A stretch of DNA of 53,184 nt from Paenibacillus tianmuensis (GTDB lineage Bacteria > Bacillota > Bacilli > Paenibacillales > NBRC-103111), in contig NZ_FMTT01000044.1 in the NCBI RefSeq assembly GCF_900100345.1, positions 1 to 53,184 of the forward strand, read 5' to 3'. Positions 43,411 to 51,363 of this stretch are shown one piece after another. Under the pieces are notes generated by a model. It had not been told where the DNA came from. It did no database searches and saw nothing but the letters and a program-made list of their open reading frames with translations. Both the position numbers and the translations under genes were made by a program. The first letter of the stretch is position 1. The number at the start of each line of letters is the position of its first letter.

Positions 43411-44130
43411 ATGCGGAAGCTTAGTGAAATCATGGTGCGGTCCGGATTGCAAACGTACCGCGAAATCATTCATGTCGCCTTGTTCAGCATCGTCAGCTCG
43501 CTCGTCTTGTTTCCGGTGCTGCTCTTCCTGCCCGTGCCGCTGGCCTTGCTTGTGCTGGCGCTGCTGTACGTGCCTTTGGCGGCGGGCGCGATCTACGCGT
43601 GTCACCGCATTCTGCAAGGGGAGAAGGGGAGCGTGCGGGCCATGCTCAAGGGAACGCTGGCTCATTACGGCGCTTCGCTCGTCTTCGGGCTTGTCTGCGC
43701 TTTATTCGTAGTGATTCTTGTCTCCTCTTGGTGGTACTACGGCAGCCGGAGCGGGACGATGTCTTTGGCGCTGGCCGTGTTTCAGACCTACTTTGTGGCG
43801 CTCTTTTTCATCTCGCAGACCTATACGCTGTCTCTGGTCGTTCAGGAGCGGCTCGGCATCTTCAGCGCCATGGGCCGCAGCGTCAAGCTGTTCGTCGCCC
43901 GTCCGATGTATACGATCGGCGCTTGCTTCCAGATGCTGTGCATCGCCGTTCTGCTGGGCGTGACGGTCGTCGGCTTCGCCTGCTTATATATCGGCATGAT
44001 CGGATTTTTTTCGAATCTGGTGACGGCAAACGTGCTGAAGAAGGATGAGGGGGAATCCCGGAGCGGCAGCGGGGCGGACGAATCGACCGCCGTATCCGGC
44101 GATTACCATTTTGCAGGCAGGGAGAGCTGA
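43411..44130 (+). CDS. Polytopic membrane protein, YesL/DUF624-like
   Basis: 239 residues from ATG 43411 after GGGAGG. Five or so membrane helices (about 20-50, 53-70, 85-115, 120-145, 165-195), then a Ser/Glu-rich cytoplasmic tail. The topology and its place next to a CUT1 ABC operon recall YesL (DUF624) proteins, whose role is unknown. The assignment is tentative. It precedes namZ with a 3-base gap. Confidence 0.6.
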   Translation: MRKLSEIMVRSGLQTYREIIHVALFSIVSSLVLFPVLLFLPVPLALLVLALLYVPLAAGAIYACHRILQGEKGSVRAMLKGTLAHYGASLVFGLVCALFVVILVSSWWYYGSRSGTMSLALAVFQTYFVALFFISQTYTLSLVVQERLGIFSAMGRSVKLFVARPMYTIGACFQMLCIAVLLGVTVVGFACLYIGMIGFFSNLVTANVLKKDEGESRSGSGADESTAVSGDYHFAGRES

Positions 44131-44133
44131 GTG

Positions 44134-45309
44134 ATGGAGCGGATGGTTCAGACGGGAGCGGACCGTCTTCCGCTGTTGGAATCCGAGCTGCGCGGACAGC
44201 GCTTCGGGCTGCTGACGAACCCGACGGGCATCGATCAGCGGTTCGAATCCGTGATCGATCGGTGCGCCGGGTTCAAGTCGGCGGCTTTGACGGCGCTGTT
44301 CGCCTGCGAGCACGGCATTCGCGGCGAGCGGCAGGCAGGGGTTCGCTTCGGTGATGAGAAGGACGACAAGACGGGGATTCCCGTCTTTAGTTTATATGGG
44401 GACCACAAGCGGCCCACGGAAGCAATGATGGACCGGGTGGATGCCGTCGTTTTCGACATTCAGGATTTGGGAGTACGCTTTTACACCTATTTAAGTACGC
44501 TGGTTTACATGATGGAAGCGTGCGCGGCCTACGGCAAACGGCTGATTGTGCTTGACCGGCCGAATCCGCTCGGCGGGATCGTCAGCGAGGGCGGAATGCT
44601 GGAAGCGGGCTACGAATCGATGGTCGGCGCGTGGGAGGTACCCTTCCGCACAGGGTTGACCATCGGCGAGTTTGCGGGGTACGTGAACAGCCGCTTGCCT
44701 GTACGGTGCAGCTTGCAGGTCGTGCCGCTGCTCGGCTGGGAACGGGACATGGAGTATCCGGCGACGGGACTGCCATGGATCATGCCTTCGCCCAATATGC
44801 CGACGATGGACACGGTGCGGGTGTATACGGGGAACTGCCTGTTCGAAGGCACGAATGTGTCCGAAGGACGGGGGACGACACGGCCGTTCGAGCTGCTCGG
44901 CGCGCCCTGGATGAACGGACGCGCGGTTAGCGAAGCGGTGAACCGCTTGGGACTGCCGGGCGTGCACTTGCAGCCGGTCTATTTTACGCCGACGTTCTCG
45001 AAGTATCAGGGCGAGCTGTGCAGCGGCGTTCAGCTGTTCGTGACCGATCCGGCGGCATATCGTTCCGTCGCGACGGCGCTGCATCTGCTGCATACGATTG
45101 CGGCGCTTTACCCGGCGCAGTTTCAATGGACGCCGCCGTTTAAGGAAGGGCGGAAGCCTTTTATCGACTATTTGTCCGGCAGCGATCTTGTCCGCACTTC
45201 GATTCATACGGAGGCGGGGCTGAACCGGATTTTATCGTTATGGGACGTGCAAGCGAAGGCATGGAACGACGCGAGGCGGCCATATTTGTTGTACGGAGGG
45301 GAAGCATGA
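44134..45309 (+). CDS. namZ: Exo-beta-N-acetylmuramidase NamZ (DUF1343), apparently cytoplasmic
   Basis: 391 residues from ATG 44134 (GTG 44131 possible). DUF1343 family: RFGLLTNPTGID, FACEHGIRGERQAG (His), GIPVFSLYG, DAVVFDIQDLGVRFYTYLST, LDRPNPLGG, PSPNMPTMDT and FEGTNVSEGRGTTRPFE. B. subtilis NamZ (YbbC) is secreted and cleaves terminal MurNAc from murein saccharides. Here there is no signal peptide: the N-terminus goes straight into the domain. It overlaps nagZ by ATGA. Confidence 0.93.
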   Translation: MERMVQTGADRLPLLESELRGQRFGLLTNPTGIDQRFESVIDRCAGFKSAALTALFACEHGIRGERQAGVRFGDEKDDKTGIPVFSLYGDHKRPTEAMMDRVDAVVFDIQDLGVRFYTYLSTLVYMMEACAAYGKRLIVLDRPNPLGGIVSEGGMLEAGYESMVGAWEVPFRTGLTIGEFAGYVNSRLPVRCSLQVVPLLGWERDMEYPATGLPWIMPSPNMPTMDTVRVYTGNCLFEGTNVSEGRGTTRPFELLGAPWMNGRAVSEAVNRLGLPGVHLQPVYFTPTFSKYQGELCSGVQLFVTDPAAYRSVATALHLLHTIAALYPAQFQWTPPFKEGRKPFIDYLSGSDLVRTSIHTEAGLNRILSLWDVQAKAWNDARRPYLLYGGEA

Positions 45310-46937
45310 TGGAGCTTGCAGGCATGACGTTGGAGGAAAAAGTCGGACAGCTTATCCAGGCAGGCTTCCACAGTCTGGAGCCGGACGAGCATATTTTGGA
45401 GCTGATCGAACGGCGGCGGATCGGCGGCGTTATTTTGTTCACGCGCAATGTGCAGGACCCGGCGCAGGTCGCAGCTTTGACCGGGAAGCTGCAGGAGGCG
45501 GCGCAGCGGGCGGGAACGGCTCCGCTGTGGATTTCCATCGATCAGGAAGGCGGCATGGTGGCGCGTATAACGGAAGGCGTCGCGCTGATGCCGGGAGCGA
45601 TGGCGATTGCCGCTGGGGGCTCGGTGGAGGCGGCGTACGAAGCGGCCCTCGTTGCCGGCCGCGAGCTGCGGGCGCTCGGCATCAACATGAATTTTGCGCC
45701 GGACCTGGATATCAATAACAATCCGGCCAATCCGGTGATCGGGGTGCGCTCCTTCGGCGAAGCCCCGGAAGCCGTTGCGGAGTACGGATCGGCTTCGATC
45801 CGCGGCTTTCAGGACGCGGGCGTGTCGGCGACGGCGAAGCATTTTCCGGGCCATGGTGATACCAATACGGACTCCCACCTCGACCTGCCGACGATCCCAC
45901 ATTCGCGCGGGCGGATCGAAGCGGTCGAACTGGTTCCGTTCCGGCGCGCCGTTGCTGAAGGCGTCGATGCGGTCATGTCGTCGCACATCGTGTTTCCCGC
46001 GTTCGAGCCGGAACGGCTGCCCGCGACATTATCCCGCCGCGTGCTGACGGGACTGCTGCGGGAGGAGCTCGGCTTCGACGGCGTCATCGTGACGGATTGC
46101 ATGGAGATGCAGGCGATTGCCGACCATTACGGTACGGTGCAAGCGGCAGTCCTGGCCGTGGAAGCGGGCGCGGACATCGTCTTGATCAGCCACAGCCGCG
46201 AGCTGCAGGAAGGCGCCCTCGACGCGCTGCTGGAGGCAGTCCGCTCCGGGCGGATCAGCGAGGAGCGGATCGACGCGTCGGTCCGCAGGCTGCTCGCGTT
46301 GAAGCGGAAGCGGCTGGCCGCGGGGACGGGCGGAGCGCCGGAGCCGCATGAAGCGGCGCTCCGCCTTGTCGGCTGCGAGGCGCATCGGCAGACCGCGAGG
46401 CGGATCAGCGAGGCTAGCGTGACGCTGGTCAAAGACGAGGAAGGGCTGCTGCCGCTCCGGCACATTCCGACACTCGTTATCCATACGTCGGCCGTTGCGA
46501 CTTCGATTGCCGACGAAGCCGTCGATATTCCGCATACGTTCGGAAAAGCGTTGGCTGCGCAGGGGCTGGACGTCGTCGAACGGATCATTCCCGTGTCGCC
46601 GGACGGCGAGGCGCTGCAAGCGCTGTTGACGCAGGCCGAGCCGTTCGGGCAGGTCGTCGTGAGCACGTACAACGCTTCCTTTTATCCCGGGCAGGTCCGG
46701 TTGATCGAAGCGCTGCAATCGCTCGGCAAGCGGCCGGTTGTCGTCGCGCTGCGCAATCCGTACGATCTGCGCGAATTCCCGGGCGTATCGACCTATGCAG
46801 CGGTGTACGAATCGAGGCCGCTCGCGCTGGAGAGCGCGGCCAAAGGGCTGACCGGCGCGATCCCGATGCGGGGCAAGCTGCCGGTCACGGTCAGCGAAGC
46901 TTATCCCGTGGGCTGGGGGGCGGACGGGCCATGCTAG
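45306..46937 (+). CDS. nagZ: Beta-N-acetylglucosaminidase NagZ (GH3), apparently cytoplasmic
   Basis: 543 residues from ATG 45306 (ATGA overlap with namZ, GGAGGGG upstream). GH3 domain (1-340) with ISIDQEGG, the NagZ His-Asp dyad loop KHFPGHGDTNTDSH and nucleophile Asp in VIVTDCMEM. A C-terminal domain of about 200 residues is as in B. subtilis NagZ. No signal peptide or lipobox, unlike the secreted Bacillus enzyme. It removes non-reducing GlcNAc from GlcNAc-MurNAc or anhydro-muropeptides. Confidence 0.93.
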   Translation: MMELAGMTLEEKVGQLIQAGFHSLEPDEHILELIERRRIGGVILFTRNVQDPAQVAALTGKLQEAAQRAGTAPLWISIDQEGGMVARITEGVALMPGAMAIAAGGSVEAAYEAALVAGRELRALGINMNFAPDLDINNNPANPVIGVRSFGEAPEAVAEYGSASIRGFQDAGVSATAKHFPGHGDTNTDSHLDLPTIPHSRGRIEAVELVPFRRAVAEGVDAVMSSHIVFPAFEPERLPATLSRRVLTGLLREELGFDGVIVTDCMEMQAIADHYGTVQAAVLAVEAGADIVLISHSRELQEGALDALLEAVRSGRISEERIDASVRRLLALKRKRLAAGTGGAPEPHEAALRLVGCEAHRQTARRISEASVTLVKDEEGLLPLRHIPTLVIHTSAVATSIADEAVDIPHTFGKALAAQGLDVVERIIPVSPDGEALQALLTQAEPFGQVVVSTYNASFYPGQVRLIEALQSLGKRPVVVALRNPYDLREFPGVSTYAAVYESRPLALESAAKGLTGAIPMRGKLPVTVSEAYPVGWGADGPC

Positions 46938-48121
46938 CGTCCTACTTCCGCAAACCGCAGCGGCTGGTCGTCGGCCTGATGTCCGGCACGTCGCTCGACG
47001 GCGTCGATGCCGCGATCGTCCGCATCGAGGGGCAGGGACTCGATACGAAGGTCGAGCTCGTTCATTACACCGCGGTTTCTTACGACGACACGCTCCGCGA
47101 GAAGCTGAAGGACCTATGCAGCTTGGATCGGTCGAACGTGGCGATGGTGTGCGGCATGAACTTTTATCTCGGCATCGTCTTTGCGGAGGCGGTGCGGCTG
47201 GCTGCTGCGGAAGCGGGGCTATCGATGGACGAGATCGACCTTGTCAGCTCGCATGGCCAGACGATATGGCATATTCCCGAGGCCGACCCGAGCGAATGGT
47301 GCCAGGTCCGCTCGACGCTGCAAATCGGCGATCTGTCGGTGATCGCCAAGCATACCGGCAAGCCGGTCGTCGGCGACTATCGGACCGCCGATATGGCGGT
47401 CGGCGGGCAAGGCGCGCCGCTCGTGCCGTACGCCGATTTCATCCTGTTCCGGGACGCAAGCAAGGGCCGCATCGCGCAAAATATCGGCGGCATCGGCAAC
47501 TGCACCGCCATCCCGGCGGGCGGTCTGCCGGAGGAGGTCATCGCCTTCGACACAGGACCGGGCAACATGCTGATCGACGAAGCTGTCTATCAGCTATCCG
47601 GTGGGGCGAAGAGCTATGACGACGGAGGGGCTTGGGCGGCGCAAGGGCGGGCGGACGACTCGCTCTTAGACCGGATGCTGAGCCATCCGTACTTCGCGCT
47701 GAAGCCCGTGAAGACGACGGGCCGCGAAATGTTTGGCAAGCCGTATGCGGCGGAGTGGATCGGCGAAGCGCGGCGGCTGGGGCTCGCGGACGCGGACATC
47801 GTCGCCACGTTCACGGCCTTCACCGCGCGTTCCATTGCCGCGGGCTACCGCGACTTCGTCTTCTCCGTCTGCCGGGCGGATGAAGTGATCGTGTCTGGCG
47901 GCGGGGCGCACAACCGAACGCTACTGCGCATGCTGGCCGGGCTGCTGCCGGAGCAGCGGGTGGTCACGTCGGATGCGTTCGGCATCTCCGGCGATGCCAA
48001 GGAAGCGATCGCATTCGCCTTGTTTGCGAACAATTTCCTGCACGGTATTCCGAACCAGCTGCCGTCTGCGACCGGCGCTTCGCGTCCGGCCGTCATGGGC
48101 AAGCTCGCTTTGCCGGAATGA
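46931..48121 (+). CDS. anmK: Anhydro-N-acetylmuramic acid kinase
   Basis: 396 residues, overlapping nagZ by 7 bases. AnmK signatures: VVGLMSGTSLDGVDAAI, SSHGQTIWH, GDYRTADMAVGGQGAPLVPYAD (catalytic Asp), NIGGIGN, FDTGPGNMLID and VSGGGAHNRTL. It opens and phosphorylates 1,6-anhydroMurNAc to MurNAc-6-phosphate, the MurQ substrate. It implies that anhydro-sugars from lytic transglycosylases, self-made or from other bacteria, enter the cell. Last gene of the mur operon, followed by a strong terminator. Confidence 0.95.
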   Translation: MLASYFRKPQRLVVGLMSGTSLDGVDAAIVRIEGQGLDTKVELVHYTAVSYDDTLREKLKDLCSLDRSNVAMVCGMNFYLGIVFAEAVRLAAAEAGLSMDEIDLVSSHGQTIWHIPEADPSEWCQVRSTLQIGDLSVIAKHTGKPVVGDYRTADMAVGGQGAPLVPYADFILFRDASKGRIAQNIGGIGNCTAIPAGGLPEEVIAFDTGPGNMLIDEAVYQLSGGAKSYDDGGAWAAQGRADDSLLDRMLSHPYFALKPVKTTGREMFGKPYAAEWIGEARRLGLADADIVATFTAFTARSIAAGYRDFVFSVCRADEVIVSGGGAHNRTLLRMLAGLLPEQRVVTSDAFGISGDAKEAIAFALFANNFLHGIPNQLPSATGASRPAVMGKLALPE

Positions 48122-48177
48122 CAGGATATGAAGAAGTTATCCTTTAAGAGAACTTAAAATTTACCGCTTGGCTTATG

Positions 48178-48228
48178 CAGCAAGCCTTTCTCAAGAGAAC
48201 GCTCTGGGGAAGGCTTGCTGTTTTTTTT
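48178..48228 (+). terminator. Strong intrinsic terminator after anmK
   Basis: CAGCAAGCCTT (48178-48188) pairs perfectly with AAGGCTTGCTG (48210-48220), followed by eight T. Confidence 0.9.
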
Positions 48229-48259
48229 GCCGCTAATTTGACGTATCACACATAAAACA

Positions 48260-48282
48260 GGAAAATAAATAATATATTTTCC
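48260..48282 (+). promoter_or_regulatory. AT-rich inverted repeat upstream of the sensor kinase
   Basis: GGAAAATA (48260-48267), seven bases, TATTTTCC (48275-48282). Perfect 8-base arms, 26 bases before the kinase start. TTGACG (48238-48243) is a possible -35 but no good -10 is at the right distance, so this may be a regulator site. Confidence 0.5.
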
Positions 48283-48307
48283 ATATTTTGCGTGAGAGGT
48301 TCCTCTT

Positions 48308-49408
48308 ATGGATCAAAACGATTATTTCAAGCAAATTTACACGCATCTGCAGGACGGGATCATTGTGATGGACCAGGAGCGCAGGATTGTGATAATGAAT
48401 CCGTCGGCGGAGCGAATTACCGGCTGGAGCGAAGGCGGGTACGTGCCGTATTGCTCCTACTGTCAATCCAGAGCGCTTGAGCCGGGGGAAGAGCGCTGCT
48501 ACCTGTTGGCCAAACGGGAGGTTCCGTACTTTCTGTCCTCGATGCCGACCTATGAAGGCGGTCTGGTGGAAATGGAAATGAGTACGGCCGTCATTTACGA
48601 GAATGCGGCGCAGAAGCGGCAGGAAGTGCTGCTGGTCCTGAAGGACTTGACCAACAAACGGAAGGAGGAAGAAGCGAGACTATCCAAAATGGTGCTGCAA
48701 AAGACGTTGGAAGCCCAGGAAAACGAACGTAAACGGCTCGCGCAGGAGCTGCACGACGGCGTCGGGCAATCGCTATATTCCGTGTCTGTGGGCCTGCAGG
48801 CGATCCGCTCCCGGACGAAGCACGGGGAGGAGGCATGGGGGAGCTATATGCAGGAGATCGTAGACGAACTGGAAAAGGTTATCCGGGACGTCAAGCTCTA
48901 TTCGCTTCAGCTTCGTCCCCACAGTCTGGACCGGCTTGGTCTCATTCCGACGGTAAGCCATCTCGTCTCCACCTTGAACAAAGCGCATCCTGACCGGCAG
49001 CTGACGTTCAGCTACAGCCAAGTCGGCCACCGGCTGAAGCCGGCTCTGGAAATCCATCTGTACCGGATCATTCAGGAAGCGCTGCACAATGCTTTGAAGT
49101 ATTCGCAAGCCGCGCTCATGGAAGTGATTTTGTACCGCGAAGGGGGCGAGCTCGTGTTGACCGTACAGGATAACGGCATCGGATTTATCCGCGGTCGGGT
49201 GGAGGAAGGACTCGGGCTGAAGCATATGGAAGAGCGGGCCTGCCAAATGGAAGGACGGCTGCATATCCGGTCTCTCCCCGGGGAAGGGACCGCCATCCAA
49301 GTCAGAGTACCGTACAAGGAGGCGGAAGAGTATGATACGCGTGCTGTTGGTCGACGACCACACGATGGTCCGCAAGGGACTTCGCATGCTGCTGGAAGGC
49401 TATCCTGA
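48308..49408 (+). CDS. Soluble NarL-type sensor histidine kinase with cysteine-bearing PAS domain
   Basis: 366 residues from ATG 48308 (GAGAGG eight bases upstream). No membrane helix. N-terminal PAS domain (about 8-115) with Cys49, Cys52 and Cys64 (a CxxC-x11-C cluster), a short coiled coil, HisKA_3 with the phospho-acceptor His in RLAQELHDGVGQSL (about 145) and an HATPase with QDNGIGF and GLGLKHM. The Cys cluster suggests redox, iron-sulfur or persulfide sensing, as in NreB-like kinases. The reading frame runs 77 bases into the regulator gene. The last ~25 residues look unlike kinase sequence, so a frameshift or natural overlap is possible. Confidence 0.85.
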   Translation: MDQNDYFKQIYTHLQDGIIVMDQERRIVIMNPSAERITGWSEGGYVPYCSYCQSRALEPGEERCYLLAKREVPYFLSSMPTYEGGLVEMEMSTAVIYENAAQKRQEVLLVLKDLTNKRKEEEARLSKMVLQKTLEAQENERKRLAQELHDGVGQSLYSVSVGLQAIRSRTKHGEEAWGSYMQEIVDELEKVIRDVKLYSLQLRPHSLDRLGLIPTVSHLVSTLNKAHPDRQLTFSYSQVGHRLKPALEIHLYRIIQEALHNALKYSQAALMEVILYREGGELVLTVQDNGIGFIRGRVEEGLGLKHMEERACQMEGRLHIRSLPGEGTAIQVRVPYKEAEEYDTRAVGRRPHDGPQGTSHAAGRLS

Positions 49409-49976
49409 GCTTGAAATCGTCGGCGAAGGCCAAGACGGCTACGAAGCCGTCGATATGACGGGACGGCTGCTGCCGGATGTCGTCGTGATGGACTTGTCGA
49501 TGCCCAGCGGGCTGGACGGCTTCGCCGCTTGCCGGGAAATCCGCAGGCGGCATCCTTCCGTCAAGACGGTCATTCTGACCATGCACGACGAAGAGATTTT
49601 CGTCCGGCAGTCCGTTCAGGTGGAGGCGGACGGGTACATTTTGAAGAACAGTCACGGCGAACTGCTGCATCAGGCAATTGTCGAAGTCGTTCAGGGCAAA
49701 CGCTTTTACAAAACCTCCGTTTCGGACGATACCGTCAGGCGGTGGATCAATGCCGAAGAGGAGCGGCAGCCGTCTCCTCTTACGACCCGACAGAAGCAGA
49801 TCGTCCGCCTGACTGTGCTGGGCTACGCCAACAAAGAGATCGCGGAGCAATTGTCCATCAGCGTCAAAACGGTGGAAAACCACAAAACGAACATCATGCA
49901 AAAGCTGGAGCTGGATACGAAGCACGAATTAATCCAATATGCGATCAAAAACAATTACCTGGAGCTGGCGCTTTGA
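49332..49976 (+). CDS. NarL/LuxR-family response regulator
   Basis: 214 residues from ATG 49332 after AAGGAGG. Receiver domain with DD at 8-9, phospho-acceptor Asp54 (VVMDLSMPSG), Thr in ILTMHDEE and Lys in YILKNSHGE. C-terminal LuxR helix-turn-helix (LTTRQKQIVRLTVLGYANKE, ISVKTVENHKTNIMQKL). Partner of the preceding kinase. The next operon begins 130 bases downstream behind a TAGGGGA/TCCCCTA dyad, its probable target. Confidence 0.92.
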   Translation: MIRVLLVDDHTMVRKGLRMLLEGYPELEIVGEGQDGYEAVDMTGRLLPDVVVMDLSMPSGLDGFAACREIRRRHPSVKTVILTMHDEEIFVRQSVQVEADGYILKNSHGELLHQAIVEVVQGKRFYKTSVSDDTVRRWINAEEERQPSPLTTRQKQIVRLTVLGYANKEIAEQLSISVKTVENHKTNIMQKLELDTKHELIQYAIKNNYLELAL

Positions 49977-49986
49977 ACGGCGGCCG

Positions 49987-50031
49987 TAGGGGAGTTCCCC
50001 TATGGCGCGCGGAGCGGCCCGGCAGTACACT
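49987..50031 (+). promoter_or_regulatory. Activator-type promoter of the sulfide operon
   Basis: TAGGGGA-GT-TCCCCTA (49987-50002) is a near-perfect 16-base dyad. A -10-like TACACT (50026-50031) lacks a good -35. The dyad would centre near -43, where a LuxR-type response regulator commonly activates. Confidence 0.55.
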
Positions 50032-50109
50032 GGCGTTGACGGAAATCGCACCGCAAGAACAGCATTCGGCATTCGGGGGCAACCCTAACACGTAAGCGGG
50101 AGGATGATT

Positions 50110-51309
50110 ATGACAGCTCCAGAGCATTATTCCGTTGTAATCGTAGGCGCAGGAACAGCCGGTATTTCCGTAGCGGCGCGCTTGGCCCGGGCTTCCCGGA
50201 CGCTCCGGGGGCGAATCGCGCTGATTGATCCGGCGGCGAAGCATTATTATCAGCCTCTGTGGACTTTGGTCGGCGCAGGCGCGGCGAAGAAGGAAGAGAC
50301 GGAGCGGGACATGGCCTCGCTCATCCCCGACGGCGTCGACTGGTTTCAAGAGGCGGTCGAGTCGTTTGCCCCGGAGGACAACCAGCTGCTGACGCAGCCG
50401 GGAAGAGCGATCAGCTATGATTGCCTGGTGGTGGCGGCAGGGCTGGAAATCGATTGGGGGCGAATCAAAGGCTTGAAGGAAGCCTTGGGTCTTGACGGCG
50501 TATGCAGCAACTATGCGTATGAGACGGTAGACAGCACGTGGGACGCGATCCGGAATTTTCAAGGCGGGACCGCGATCTTCACGCACCCGAATACGCCGAT
50601 CAAATGCGGCGGCGCGCCGCAAAAAATCATGTATTTGGCGGACGACTACTTCCGCAAATCGGGGGTGCGCGACCGCTCGAATATTGTGTTCGTCTCGGCC
50701 AAGGACGTCATCTTCGACGTTCCCAAATACGCGCGCACACTGGAGCAAGTCATCCAGCGGAAGAAGATCGAGACGAAGTACCGGACCCATCTGATTGAGC
50801 TGCGTCCGGGGGCCAAGCAAGCAGTGTTCGAGCATCTGGGTACGAAAGAGCAGGAAGTCCTCTCTTACGACATGATTCACGTTACCCCGCCGATGCAAGC
50901 CCCGGCGTTTATCCGCGATAGTCTGCTTGCCGATAAGGGAGGCTGGGTCGACGTCGATCCTTCCACTTTACAGCATAAAGCGTTCCCGAATGTGTTCGGC
51001 CTGGGGGATTGCTCGAATTTGCCGACGTCCAAAACCGGCGCCGCCATCCGCAAGCAGGCTCCGGTCGTCGAACGGAACGTGCTGGCGTTCTTGCAAGGCG
51101 AGCCGCTGACCGCGAGCTATGACGGCTACACGTCCTGCCCGCTGGTCACCGGGTACAACCGGCTGGTGCTGGCCGAGTTCGATTATAACCTGACGCCGCA
51201 GGAGACGTTTCCGTTCGATCAATCGAAGGAGCGGCTCAGCATGTACTTATTGAAGAAAAACGTGCTGCCCGTCATGTACTGGAACGGTATGCTAAAAGGA
51301 CGGATGTAG
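50110..51309 (+). CDS. sqr: Sulfide:quinone oxidoreductase (SQRDL type)
   Basis: 399 residues from ATG 50110 (GGGAGG seven bases upstream). FAD-binding VVIVGAGTAGISVAARLARA, YYQPLWTLVGAG, and the two redox cysteines: Cys166 in TPIKCGGAPQK and Cys343 in YTSCPLVTGYN. GLGDCSNLPTSKTGAA binds FAD. The C-terminus is amphipathic for membrane association. It oxidises sulfide, passes electrons to quinone and produces persulfide for the next enzyme. Confidence 0.9.
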   Translation: MTAPEHYSVVIVGAGTAGISVAARLARASRTLRGRIALIDPAAKHYYQPLWTLVGAGAAKKEETERDMASLIPDGVDWFQEAVESFAPEDNQLLTQPGRAISYDCLVVAAGLEIDWGRIKGLKEALGLDGVCSNYAYETVDSTWDAIRNFQGGTAIFTHPNTPIKCGGAPQKIMYLADDYFRKSGVRDRSNIVFVSAKDVIFDVPKYARTLEQVIQRKKIETKYRTHLIELRPGAKQAVFEHLGTKEQEVLSYDMIHVTPPMQAPAFIRDSLLADKGGWVDVDPSTLQHKAFPNVFGLGDCSNLPTSKTGAAIRKQAPVVERNVLAFLQGEPLTASYDGYTSCPLVTGYNRLVLAEFDYNLTPQETFPFDQSKERLSMYLLKKNVLPVMYWNGMLKGRM

Positions 51310-51363
51310 CGAGGCGAATGAAAGGGGACTGCCCAAGAAGCAAATTTTAAAGGGGGAAGGAAT

